DNA of 64,000 bases from Tubiluchus corallicola. Lineage: Eukaryota; Priapulida; Priapulimorpha; Priapulimorphida; Tubiluchidae. Numbering within the stretch: the stretch's first letter is position 1; every line of letters begins with the position of its first letter. The DNA lies in the NCBI GenBank assembly GCA_030141605.1, contig JAQGDQ010000011.1, positions 1,362,066 through 1,426,065 on the forward strand, written 5' to 3'. Positions 1 through 12,800 of the stretch are shown in pieces. The notes under the pieces are model-generated. The model made no database searches. It was not told the origin of the DNA and saw nothing but the letters and a program-made list of their open reading frames with translations. Both the position numbers and the translations under genes were made by a program.

Positions 1-317
1 TGTTTGAATAAATCTCTGTCCTGCACATGAGCGTCTAAGGCAGTTGACCAGGTAAAAAGTTCCTTCTGGTTAAGGTATGTGTACTGGGGCTGTTGATGAC
101 TGATCCTGTGAAGATGATCATACACAACACCGTTACACTAGTTTACCGGGTACTTTTGCTTTTTTATTTGCGTCAATTTGCATAAGGCAAACTTCCAAGA
201 GTGGTGAAGTTACTGCACACATTTACAATTTCTTTCACAAAAATTTAACTACACATAATGCTTGGCTATGTAGTTATACTTATTTAGCATAAATTATTTA
301 ATTTGCATCTCACGTAC

Positions 318-377
318 CAAATCATAATCTTCCTCGTCATCACACATAAAATCATCTCCATCATCCATGTCCGACAT
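318..377 (-). CDS. COPS2: COP9 signalosome subunit 2, first coding exon (partial gene)
   Basis: On the minus strand an ATG at 377 opens 20 codons. They read MSDMDD, then an acidic run DFMCDDEEDYDL, and stop at a donor TTG|GTACGTGAG (last exon base 318, phase 0). The human COPS2/CSN2 (TRIP15) N-terminus is almost the same: it begins MSDMEDDFMCDDEEDYDL, so this copy has a two-residue insertion. CSN2 is a PCI-domain scaffold of the COP9 signalosome, which removes NEDD8 from cullins. The next exon should start with EYSEDS-like codons; I do not see it in 1-317, so the remainder lies left of the window. The 5' UTR and promoter probably lie at about 378-560. Identity rests on 20 residues, but the match is distinctive. 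Confidence 0.88.
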
Positions 378-1138
378 GTTTCTCGGCTTCTGGTTGCTGA
401 TAGATTGTATTTGCCTGGACACCTATGAAGGACGATGATTTTGTCACGTCGGTGTGGTCAGTTCACCACTCCGTGCAGCAAATCTACATAAAAGTAAATA
501 TTTTTCCTCACCTGGCTATATAAATTGTAACTACTGGTCGAGTATGTAATCTAGAAGTAATAATTAGTTTAAGAAACTAATTATCAAAAATATAAATAAG
601 AATAAGAATAAAACTAAGCTGGATGCTGGAGCATATAGAAGCAACGTTACGATAGCGCACGACCCAACATTCGACTGCACGTTGACCTGCACCACTTCCA
701 CCACAAAACGTAATCAGAAAAATCTGGAAATTAAAAAGATAACAGCAGCCATAACAATAGTGACAAGTCTGCCTTTATTTAGAATACACATAAGTTATAT
801 TGTTGCTTTTGTATCATTGTCTCTTCGCTTTTATTCTCATCTTTATTCGTCCTTTCCTCTCTTTCTCCCCTTTTCTCTGTCACTTTCTCTTCTCTCTCTC
901 TCTCTCCCCTCTCTCTAGCTATATATCTCTCGTTTTATTCTTTAGGTATACACATACAGCTCACATACTCTCTCTATATATATAATATTTATAATAAAAC
1001 AAAGTGGGAGAGAGAGGGGGAGAGATCAGTATGCGTGCAAAGCGAGGGGAGAGACTCTCTCCCTTCCTGTCTTTCCCATTACTTAATTTGGTTGTCTTAA
1101 GTTTTGCATCACACTTGCTTCTCTTGCAACTGATCTTC

Positions 1139-1152
1139 TTTCTCTCTCTCTC

Positions 1153-1202
<50 letters not shown>
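1139..1202. repeat. (CT)n microsatellite
   Basis: A nearly pure TCTCTC polypyrimidine tract, with a related shorter CT-rich tract at about 886-917 and pyrimidine-rich flanks. It encodes artificial Ser/Leu open frames. Confidence 0.95.
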
Positions 1203-1207
<5 letters not shown>

Positions 1208-1285
1208 CTGTATCATTCAATATTTATTTAAATGGAAATTAGTTTGATGGACTTCGTCTCTACCACCAGTCAAATGCACTGCGAC

Positions 1286-1387
1286 ATCACACACACACAC
1301 ACACACACGCACGCACACACACACACACACACACTCACACATGCACACACACACACACGCACACACACACGCACATACACACACACT
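1286..1387. repeat. (CA)n microsatellite
   Basis: Alternating CACACA with occasional G interruptions (CACGCA), followed directly by a short CT tract. Alternating purine/pyrimidine of this length can adopt Z-DNA. Histidine/threonine-rich and Cys/Val-rich open frames on the two strands are artefacts of the repeat. Confidence 0.95.
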
Positions 1388-1728
1388 TGCTCTCTCTCTC
1401 TCCCTCCCTCTGGGACCCCTTTTCTCTTTCTCTGCCATTTCTCTCTCTTCTAATCTAGTCTTTCATCTTTACCTCATGGAATTTATCTAGTTGTCAGTTC
1501 TCAATAAAAGCACCTTCATCTTATTAGATCTCAGTAGAATGCAATGGTTAATAATAATGCCATCATTGACATCACACTGCTGAATGAATTTTTTCCCGTG
1601 AAACAACACTTATATGTTAAAAACTTGATCATATCTCAGTTTCAACTGAAAGTCAATAGCAACGTACATAGCAAATTGTAGTTTTAAAAATCTATAAGGT
1701 ATGCCAAGAATTTTTTGTTGAAATATAC

Positions 1729-1801
1729 GAGTTTAGGATATGGCCTACAAATGAAATTTTGTAACAATGAGTTTAGGATATGGCCTACAAATGAAATTTT
1801 G
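1729..1801. repeat. Direct duplication, 33-bp unit at 40-bp spacing
   Basis: The stretch starting GAGTTTAGGATATGGCC at 1729 is repeated exactly from 1769, extending through ATGAAATTTTG. It looks like a recent local duplication. Confidence 0.85.
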
Positions 1802-3174
1802 GGACAAAATGTGCAAAAGATGCCTGCAAGACCAATTAAGATTTTAGCTGTAGTATAATAGCATTAATAATTTTTATTGTAGCACAAATGTTGTAGTTAA
1901 TAAAAATGAATCATTAAGCCATTAAAATTAACTAATCTAGATGTATTATGCTAGAACGTAACGTTTCCGTAATTAGATAGTGAAGTAGCTCTTGGGTCAC
2001 AGTAGTAATGATAGATATTGGACCTAAAAGCTTTAAAACATTAGATCAAAAACAAAATTCATTTATTATTAACTCCTTTTGGGTCACGCCTCTTAAAAGA
2101 CCTATAACTTTTCTGCTGCTGTATGAGCACAGGCGTAACTAAATGATTACAAATTAGGTGTTGTTCTATTCAGCAGAATCTCGGCTATCCAGTCATGCTA
2201 TTTGTTTAATAATTTATAAGCGACTTAGTTGGATAAAATTAAAAAGAACACGCCCTTTTCAGGCGCTCTAACATAGCCTAGCTATCACCTCACCTTAGTC
2301 TGGTTTACACTTGCTGCTAAAGCCGGCTATTCCCGGAAAAATCGATTGTTCCCTTCAGCCAAGGACAATTTAAAGTTTTCTCATCGTTTAACAGCAACTT
2401 CTCCTTAAAATTAAAACTTGTGACCAAAGTGCATTGGAATAATGTGTCTGGAATTTAAAAAAAATTTGCATTAGCCCATTTCACATAAGACATACTGTGC
2501 AGTATGTAGTTGCTGAAGCATTATTTCAAGTTTTTTGTTAATATAGATTTAATTTGTCTAAGGTACGCAAATTAATGCATTTCAAATAAAATTTTTCATG
2601 GAAGCAATTTTGTGTAGAGACCTACAGCAAAATATCCAATATAGCGCCACTGTTGCTTAGTGAGAGCAGGTTTCCACGAAAACCTATGCAAGACGAAGAA
2701 AACTCTTACAGTCCTGATGGAGTGAAGCTGCTTGTGTCACAGTGTCAAGAAAACAGTGCGGATGCATAAAATCAGAGATACTAACAAGAAAAACAAAAAA
2801 AGCCTATGCAATTCTCAAACTGCCAATTAGGTTGAAATTTTTGAAAAATGTAAAATTTGAAAAATACAATAAAAACAAATGATAATAAATTAATGTAACA
2901 TGTATAAGTATCCATCAGCCAATCAAGAAATCAGTGACTAATCGCCATGATAACTATATTTATGAGCTGCCATCCAGCTACGTTATATTGTACCACATGC
3001 AAAACTTTGAACTACATAGAAGTACGTACTGTAATAAGGGACTGGCTTACTGAGATTCTGATGAAGGTTCCTCAAACATTCCAATTTAGAGATTTATACA
3101 TACATGAGGAGGATGACAATGTATCAAACAAAAAGCAATGATGACAAGAATAATGGGCACGGTGAAAACTGTGA

Positions 3175-3520
3175 TACAACAGCAGCAACAGCAATAAAAA
3201 CATTTAAAGCACAATAAAAAATTAAATGGCGAGCAATGATGCACCCCTATGACATCCTGCAGCAATAGCATAAATGGGCCAGCAGAAAGCAGCATGCAGC
3301 AGTAGCAGTATAAAAGCAACAACAACAAACAGCAGCAACCTTGATGACAATCATGAAATGGAGAACAGGAAGAAAAAATAAAATTAAAGCACAAAGACAA
3401 TTTTGGTTAGCAGAAATAGCAGCACAACAATAAAATAAAAAATGACAGATAATAATGTGGATGCTAAAGATGACAAGAGTGACAACAGCAGCTGCAATAA
3501 CATCAACAACGGCAGCTATT
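3175..3520. repeat. CAG/CAA-rich low-complexity sequence
   Basis: Interrupted CAGCAA/CAACAG triplets with A-rich spacers. They create long Cys/Leu-rich minus-strand frames with no protein-like character. No gene is supported here. Confidence 0.6.
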
Positions 3521-3829
3521 AAGTAGTAGTTGGGCCCACCAGTATCTGTGGAGCAGCACGTTACTGTACTGATTATGCATGGTAAACAATATAGGACTAC
3601 GATGTAGGACATGATGTGGTCGTCATCGTTGCGCACTAAAAAAACAGGTAACAGGAAGACAGGAAGCGTCAAGGTTTCCGTTATTGTTGTAAATTGTGAT
3701 CATTAACTCATCATCACTGATCGGTGTTCCAAATTTCTAATGTATTTTATATTTTAATATCTTTTCGTTTATTACGAGCGCGGAAATCGTTAAAATTTTT
3801 GAAATCAGTAAATCAAGCAAATTACCAAA

Positions 3830-6800
3830 ATGGTGAGTTTTTCTTTTACTTTATTTCTAATTTAGTAAACCTTTTGCACTTTTACTTTGTTGAAACGATC
3901 AAGGCTGCAGCCGAAAAACCTGAAAAGTTATTATTATTAACAATAACGCAAGTTTTATTGAGATCAGCAACAAAATTCTTAATGGGCAGGCACTAGTGAG
4001 AGAAGTCCATTTATTCGTTTATGTATCAGATTGCTACTGGTAACTTAGTTTGTTAAAATAAATCATTTAATGTGTACTAAAAAGATGACTGAATGGGTGT
4101 AAGTTTCTTATGAAAGCACTTCTCAAAAGATATAACAAAATCATTAAGTTCTGTGGCAGTTCAACATCCCACCGTAGAAGTTTCAGCTCTATCCTTGATA
4201 CTGAACAGGTTGGTTTTGGCATAACTGTCTACGTTGAGCCTAGATTGCAGAGAGCCAAACTTTATATAAAAGGCAGTGACTAAAGGTACGGATTCATATC
4301 CGGAACTGCAGTAACTAAAAATACGGATCCGTGTCTCGAAAGCATTCACTCGAAAATACGGATCGATTCGTATGGGGAACGATATTAACGAGAAAATACG
4401 GATCGCCGTCAGAAGGGGCAGTATATCACTTTCTTGTTTATTGGCAACATCAAAATACACAATTGCAAATATCCGCATCCGCTAGATCCGCGGATTGAGT
4501 GAAATTGAATATCCTCATAGATATCTATATTACCTAATCCCTAGATAGGACATGCGGTGAATGCGCGCAACACTCCGTCATATTACAGCGGGCGAGTCAT
4601 GCTTTTTTACTATAGCGTAAACATAGTGTCTGCCTATTTTTTATATGAAAGAAGCGTTTATCCCCCGTATGCATACGAAAAACAACAGGATTAGATTAAA
4701 AAAAAATTTCTTATATTATGCTGAACTTTTAATTTTTTTCTCATATGCATATATTTATATTTTCAACTGAATACATATGCGTCTTTCCATTGTAACAGTT
4801 TTGTCTCACTAATTAGCATTGTTAGTGCTTGAACATTAAATAATGTAATAGATTACATAAGTTTTAGGGTACTTGCTTGACGTTAGTTAATATTCCTACT
4901 GATAAATACCTTTAAAAAGAATGTGAATATCCTATTACTGTGCATGCCTGTTTTAATTTTTGATAATTATAAAATGTTTTTTACTGGAGTTTATATAGGG
5001 GCATTAGGCATTTGAGTCCTTTAAGTGGTTGAAATAGTTCAGTAAGGAGTTTTGTAACTGTTTTTAAGCATTAAGGATACAAAATTTAGGTTTTAATTCA
5101 CAAACAGAAATTATTGCTTTTTAATCAGCGAATTAACTAGTTTTCATGAACTAGCTTTATACATTACACATTATAAATCACGGCCAATTCAAACCTTTAA
5201 CCCTTTTTATTTTTTAATAGAAATGTCGTATAAAACACTACAAAAATTGAATTAGAATATGGCAGTCATCGATTGTAGTACAGCTTTGATAATCAAAATA
5301 ATAAAATAACTAATTAATAGGGCTCACATAAAGATGCTTTAAAATTTTTACAATGACAAACAAAATAATAAACCAAGCAAGTAATTGTGGCATGTTATAA
5401 TATTCATAGCATAAATTATTTGGCAACAGGCGCATGTAACAGTTCAGCAACTCTTATAAATTTGACCTACTGCATATCACATAAAGACTAAAAAATTTTG
5501 CTATGTTCGGCAAGTCAATAAATCACAACTCAAACTAAGGAAAATTACAGTTAGTAGGTTATCACATTCACAACACTCTATAGAAAAAAATATGGTCTGG
5601 TAAGTGATCATATTACAGCACTCAAAGAAATTCATAACACACTAAGATTTAAACTCTTGCTAACTGGCCTACTACACATCAAAATACTAAAGTTTTTTGT
5701 AACAATAAACAAAATAAAGCAAACAAACTATTAATTGGTAGCTTATGCGACACACAACACTATATCAAACAGCAGCTAACAATTTGCAAGACAATAAAAG
5801 GAGACTAACTAATATTTACAATGATATAATAGGTGCAACTATTATATCACCGAAAGGTACCGAAGAAAAACGGTACGGCTACAGGCTGAATAATGCCATA
5901 TCATGATTTTCATGAAGTGGGCATGTGCTTTTCAATGATGTGCAGGTCACAAGGTCAAATGCTGTATGTCGTAGAAATTGTCAAAATCCGTATGTTTTGC
6001 AAATGTCACAAAAAGCACGGATCCGTATTTGTTGCAAAAATAGCTATGAATACGGATCCATATTCGGTATCTCAGAAAAACCGACTACGGAACTGCACCT
6101 CTAGCCACTGCCTATATAAAAATAAGAAATATGGACAAGCTGTTTAGTTGTATTGCAGCCCATGACTTTTAGATTCAGTTGATGGCTATTTCCAAAATTA
6201 TTGGAATGCATGGATCTCAAAAACAGCTCAGGACATTAAGGACATTAAGGACATTAAGTTTTAGTCTACATGCAACGAACCGAAGTTTTCACAACAGAGA
6301 ACAACATTTGTTAAGGCAAACTCTACTCTTGGACTTATCTGCCACTTTTTATCATACATAGACGCAGGCAGTATGCAACATCATTTTTAACGTCTTAGTA
6401 TACTGAGTATAGTGCATGTTCTTGAAGAACTCATGGTCAAGTTCCTTGGATGACCAGCATGAGATTGAAAGTGTCCAGCACATAAACGGACACCTGGTTT
6501 TGAAAACTTAAGTTACAAAAAGAGGCTCCCTTTAGCTAACAAGACCGGCGGGGCCGGAAACGGTCTATTATCGGACTAGTGGACAGGCATTTCTTATGCC
6601 ACACGGCACAAAGTTTTTCTTAAAGTGTTTTTTCTCAAAATTTTATTAGAAAGAAATTCCGAAATTTTCTTGTTATTATTAGTAAAACTAATACAGGTTT
6701 AATGTATGTGCATAATAATTATGCATTAACTTAACTGTTACAGTAGCGGTCTCATTCTATAATTAGGCTTGCTGTTATAAAGATGATTTTACTAATTGAC

Positions 6801-9800
6801 AGTATTAAAACACTTCATAATAAGTGTTGTCTTGCTGACTTATTTGAGTTATAGTTGGCTTCAAGTTATCCATTTATAGTTACCGTAGTAACTGGTCTTG
6901 GCATCTAGTCACCAACCAGTACAAGTCATGTCATGTGCTAATATCTTAAAAACTTCATTTATAATTGACACTAAAAAAAACTCTTTACTAGTTAAGCATC
7001 ATCAGACATAAGAAAAGAAATGCCTAGACAGGTGAGATATTTTGCAGAATTATTGTTTCAATATTTTGTGTTGTGTTAAAGGGATATAAACAGTGAGCCA
7101 AATAAAGTCAATCTTTCTTAGTGTAGTTCTAAGAAATTTTGTGGCACAGTATCTGAGATAAGTGAAGAGAGCAACTGTATTACCAATGGGAATACATGTA
7201 AATGATAAAATTTTTATAAAATTGAATTTTAGAAGTGCAAATATTAATTTTCAAATCTTCATGCGGCCCTTTGCTAGAAATTTCTAGATCTTTGGGCTTA
7301 AGTCAGATATTCATAATACATGTATATTATATATCAGGCGGCTGAAAAAACGTGCTGAAGTTTTGATTTCAGTACTATAAGCAGAAAACAACGGAATTGC
7401 TTGAAAATTACTGCACTGATGTTACAGATGCTCTTGTATAAACTTGAAATTTTAGGTCATTCTCTTAGACCTTTCCAAAGATACAGAAGTTTTAAAACAA
7501 AGAGTCAAAAAATGAATGCCGAAATTAAATTTGTGCACCACCCATGTGTCCATTGTTTGCACTACAAACTAGACGAATGCATTTCTTATAACAGAGACAC
7601 AGTTTCTTCCTTGTTTAAAAAGTATTTGATTCCAGCACTCAACTAATTTTGCTTTCGTTGCTGAAAACAAATCTTTATCAGTGCTTTATTTCCTATGGTA
7701 AAGACAATAGTTTATACTGTTTGATTCCTTTATTGTTTTACTCCATGTATTGAGCGTTTTAAACCTCGCTGGACATGGCTGTTTTTCACTTGATGATTGG
7801 CTATCATTGTTCCAGCGTTTAACTTTTTAAAATAGAAAAATTTTCTGATCATAGCTTTAAAACTTCTAAAGCAATAAACTTGTGACTTCACAGATTAAAA
7901 GTAATGTACTGTAATATCACGTTGTCAAATTTCAACTTTGTAGGGTACTTGCTTCTGATATTATTGTAGTCTAAACTTTGGTACATTTTTTCTGCACCAT
8001 ATTTCATGTGGTACATTCCATATATGATATGTGCTGAATTTTTATGAAAATATTATATATTTAGCAAATATATGAAAGAATTTACGTCAACAGTAGCTGG
8101 ACACAAAATTCAAAACTTTTTGCCAGAATCTGATTTTTGTTTGCCGAAACCAAAGATTGCAGTGACTCATATTATAAGTTTCTGCACATAGCAAATACGA
8201 GATATGTATCACTATGATATCGAATGAAGGTGCCATGTCCTATATTGATCAATTTGTGCTCGCATGAGTGCTTGTCGTATGGAACGAATATTGAGTGTAT
8301 TGACTATAGCCAGAAGTTGCTTTGCATTAGTAACAGTTCATGTACCCTGCAGCAGTTACGTTAAGCAGCTTTTTTAGGTCATGAATAAGACGGACGATTG
8401 ACTTTGACACGCTCTATTTGGTGCTCTTGCTTGGAATCCTTGCTCTCTAAGATAGCTGATCTGATGTGTCTGTATTGAATTCTGTCTTTAATTACTTTGG
8501 TAGTTCTGCTGTCTGATGACTAATTAAGAGAAGGATGTCATTATGTGTCACATTAGTTACTTGTTACGGAGCTTTACGTCAAATCCTTTGTGACACGTAA
8601 GATTAATTAAACAAATTTTGCGTTTCAAATGATGCAAGGTAGCAAACCAAGACCTTCTGGTTTTCAAACTGAATCACCGGCATACGTTGCAGAATTAGTT
8701 CTACTTCCTCCTCGATAACAATTTTATGGAAATAATGAGTTAATTCATCAATAAGTCTATCCATTGCAAATGCATTTACATGCACATATCATGCTATTGT
8801 GCTAGGGTGTACTTGCAATGGGAAATATTAAAGAACAATTTTTATCACTTTTAGTATCTGTATTATACGCAGTGATGTAAGAAAAACATTATAAAGCTTG
8901 ATTATCATTTATATTGTTTCAGGTTTATTAAGTTAGTAAGTAGGTCCTAGGTTAGCAATTTATTGTATTATATATTATAATACATATAATGAAATTTGTG
9001 TGGTTTTACGTACTACAACAAAAATATACACATATAAATTAAATCAGTCGTTACATAAGTTCTACTAAACTATGTACTGGGATGTAGAGAATATTGCAAA
9101 TTTTCTGAAATTTACTGTTGACAGTGTTAACTGCAACATGATAGAGAGAATTTAAAGTCCTTGTGGTTTTAACTTTAATTGAATAGTATCTGTGATCATA
9201 GAGGAGTATGTCAAAAAATTTATTACGTGGGTGACATTAGTTATTAATAATAACTTGCGTTCTCTATGCTCTCATTTTGTATAAATGTGCCATAGGCTGC
9301 TGTTCAATTCCTATCATTTTTGAAGCAGATTTATTGACCTGTGAATTGTACCTGCTTCAAAAAGATCAAGAGCATTGCAATCTCCCTGCATGGTAGCGTC
9401 ATAAAAAACAGCGAGTGATGTTGCTAAGACATTCTCAATTACTGCCCAATAAAAACTCTCTCGATTAAGTAGGAACTAATAAGTAATATAATAATTTACG
9501 AAGTGCTCTGTGCTGTTCAACATCCGAGCGGTGTATTTCAGTAACATAACGGTTATTAATTTTGACAATTGACTATTTTCGAGTTTTTTCAGGCTGATTT
9601 TCTAAAGGGACTTCCGGTTCACGATTCTACAAACTTCAGTAGATATACAGCTGATGGTGCTGTAAAGACTGTGAGTAAAAATGTTCTGGCGCCTCGTATT
9701 TAATTTGAAATTGCTATTAGAGCTTGGCATATATTTAAATATGCAATTATATATATATATGCAATGCTTTAGACTATTTTGTTAGCCATTTGAAATGGTT

Positions 9801-12800
9801 GTGTTAAATTGCATTAGTTGTGTTTTTGAGGGGTTTGGAGCATTTCTAAAGGTGTAGGTGTTCAGACTAGCAAGTTTTCTGTCACGAACTTTTTCTCTGA
9901 CAGCAAACTCACTATGTGAACTATTTTGTGAATTACTATCGTAAAGTTATTGCAAACTCTTTGGTACTAATAGAACACAATTGCGAATTACTTGGAGAGA
10001 AAACTTAATAGTCTGAATGCACCATAAGCATATTGTCTGTCTAAATGTAGTCTTTTCCAGCAGTGTCTAATAATGTTTTTTTTTAATTTAGTATTTTGTA
10101 TTGATCACTAACTTCGACACTAGTTTGAAATGATGCCATTCCAAGATTACCCAAGTTTCTTCCCAATTTTGTTTGTTTTTTCTAGCATTTTGACTAAGTT
10201 TTCAATGATGCTTTGTGTTCGCAAGAAAATTATTGTTATGACAGCATGTTCTTTGCCGTGCTTGTTCTATCTAAAAAAATCTAGATAAAGCAAAAAATTG
10301 GCGCTTTTTTAAGGATTATAGCACCAGAACCAATGAATGTTCTTTTAGGTTCATAGTTGTTCTGTGTAGGCTTGTGCACAATTATTTTTATTCAAACTAA
10401 ATCTTTAGTTGAATTATTTTTTTATTTTTCCTTTTTCTTGTTTAGAGTAAGAAGCCAGCAGTGTACATTCCAACGAAAGACCATCCATCAGATCAGGGTA
10501 AGTAGTTTGCTTCATGTTCAGCTAACGAACAATCTTCAAGAGTCAGTGTACTATTTATTAAGTCATTGTAGAACTAAAAATTAAAAGTTATAATGCCTAC
10601 AGTTATAACTTTGCAGTGGAGTTCAAGGTCGAGTGGTTTCACCTGAATAATTCGCATGGGTTCGATATTCGCTCTGGGCGGTTTTGTTTTCATTCAGCTT
10701 ACTGATTATAGACAAGAGAAGAATAATCCGAATGTGACTAAATACCTCTGTCGGTGCAATGACTCATTTTAGTGGGTTATCCTTGGTAATGATAAAAACA
10801 ATCGCAAACATTGTTATTAAGTTAAATTCTGCACAGTAGCAAATTGCACAGCTAAAAAAGCTTGAAAGTTGCTTAGTATCGACATGTGTGCTAACAAAAT
10901 ACAGCTTGGAATCTCATTTATAAGCATGGTAGATGACAGTAAGTTAGTGAATGAGTGAGTGAGTAAATGCGTAATGTACTTGAATAGATTAGAAGGTAAG
11001 TATGGACAGATCTGTGCCTTACACGAGTGTATTTACCAGAATTTACCTAAATACGTTAAGCGTTATTACATAAAAATCACTTTATATTGTTTTCAATGAC
11101 CAACTTACTAGACCTGGGTTATAGAGCAGCTATTCCTATTGGGATGTTCATACACAAGTGGATCTGCCATTAAGCATTACACATGTCTAGTAAACTCCGC
11201 TTCTACTCCTCGACAAATTCGGTTCACCAAGTTCTTGCTGGTTGTTGAAGTTTATGAGTCACGTTGGCTAATAAATGGATAAATTCAGAAGTGGTTCTCT
11301 GTCTTGTCTCAGTGCCCTTTTCCAAGTCTTTAATAAATTCATAATTATAGAGTGTGGCTTGAAAGGGAAAGGAAAGACAATTTTAAAATATATCTCAAAG
11401 AACTTTTCATAAATAGTTATATTACTTAGCCTTATGCTTACCTGCTTGAAAGACTACTGAAATTACAAAGGAAAATCTTAATTTTTTGAAATATGCCCAC
11501 CAGCTGGTAAAACAGCGTTGCATCGCCATCCCAGTGTGCACCCACTTATTTACCAAAAAACGTTATTGATCTTATTGACAATATAAAGTAATTTAAACCT
11601 TTCTTTGTTAGTGACGTGTGTGCTACAAATGCTCTGATTATTTTTTCAAACTTTGTGCAATGTTATCTAAAAGTGTTTCAAATGACTTACCATTAAAATG
11701 GCTGCACTTAACGGTCATTGCGGGAGTTTACATTTACAAGTTTTATACAGCTTTCATGCGATTTCAAGCTGCAATAAGATAACATGTAAGTGATACAAAA
11801 TTTTCAAGACGAAGTTTTAAGCTTTACTTAGGAAGAGTGTTTTGTTGTGTTTTAATCACTTGCGTTCTTTTTTCAGTAATCACAACAGAAAAAACCAACA
11901 TACTACTAAGATACCTACATCAGCAGTGGGATAAAAAGGTAACTGCTCTTTTGTGATAATAACTTTCCAGTGCTCAGTGTGATGACCAGAGTTTGAAACA
12001 TTGAATGAATCAGCATTGTTCTTCACCAACACCAATCACCTTGTTGTGCAAAAAAACTGTGGTCACATTTTGAGTTTGACTTTATAAAGAAGTTGCTACT
12101 AACCAAAACTACAAAAGCTCGCTGTCCATCATTTTTTAGATAATATGATTTTGATTCCCAAAAAATATTTGCCTCCTTTACTCCTGCCAAGTCAAGATTA
12201 TCTCTGAGCTTTCCATGTTTCACATTCAATTTACATCATTCACATTCACATCAAATGGTTGGCTGGTTTGTGTGCCATAAAGTGTCACACGCACTTTTAA
12301 ATGCAGGATCGTTTGCATTCATCAGACACTTGATATACACGTGCTGTCGTAAAATAACAGTGTTTATATAAATATTTTTAAATGAATGTACATTAGTACT
12401 ATAAACAGAAATTAAATTATGATATTAGAAAGAAAACTGGAAAAGATGGACAAAGAAGATCATTTATAATATGCAGTGCCACTTGGTTTGCATGCTCTTT
12501 ACACAAAGCACTGTGTTTATTTAATGATGTGCAAAATTAACAGTTATTGCACTGAATTTTTACTGAAAATACAGTGAGGTTATTATCATGTCAAACAATA
12601 TTATTATCACTTTTGCAATATCAGGTTATAGTCCTGCAAAGTATTTGCAAACATTAAAGATTGGAAATTCAACAATCTTTCATTTATAATAATGTGAAAC
12701 AAATCTTTGTGATCACATCAGGGGCAGACTGACTAAGAAAAACAAATCTTTTTTGTATGAATCAAAATTAAACATTAAACTATGTGGCATACTATACTAG

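Larger units (their letters stand above)
378..3829. other. Divergent intergenic region between COPS2 and DDA1
   Basis: This stretch separates two start codons pointing away from each other. It should contain both promoters, but no clear TATA box or conserved core stands out. 430-540 is the likely COPS2 5' side, with a CACGTC-containing patch near 443. 3740-3829 is the likely DDA1 5' side, with GAGCGCGGAA near 3776. In between are a CT tract, a CA tract, a 33-bp direct duplication (1729 and 1769) and a CAG/CAA-rich low-complexity stretch (about 3175-3520). Open frames here come from simple sequence and are not genes. Confidence 0.6.

Noticed and set aside
1-317. Second COPS2 exon
   Set aside because: Searched for codons of EYSEDS and NVDLENQYY on the minus strand; not found, so it must be off window.
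1217-1453. Overlapping 73-codon frames on both strands
   Set aside because: Both are translations of the CA and CT microsatellites.
3086-3672. Cys/Leu-rich minus-strand frames of 104 and 141 codons
   Set aside because: They come from CAG/CAA low-complexity sequence, overlap each other in different frames and show no motif.
7020-7031. Alternative DDA1 first exon ATGCCTAGACAG with donor GTGAGA
   Set aside because: In phase, but it would add PRQ before ADFLKGLP; the lone ATG at 3830 restores the conserved start exactly. Kept only as an alternative.
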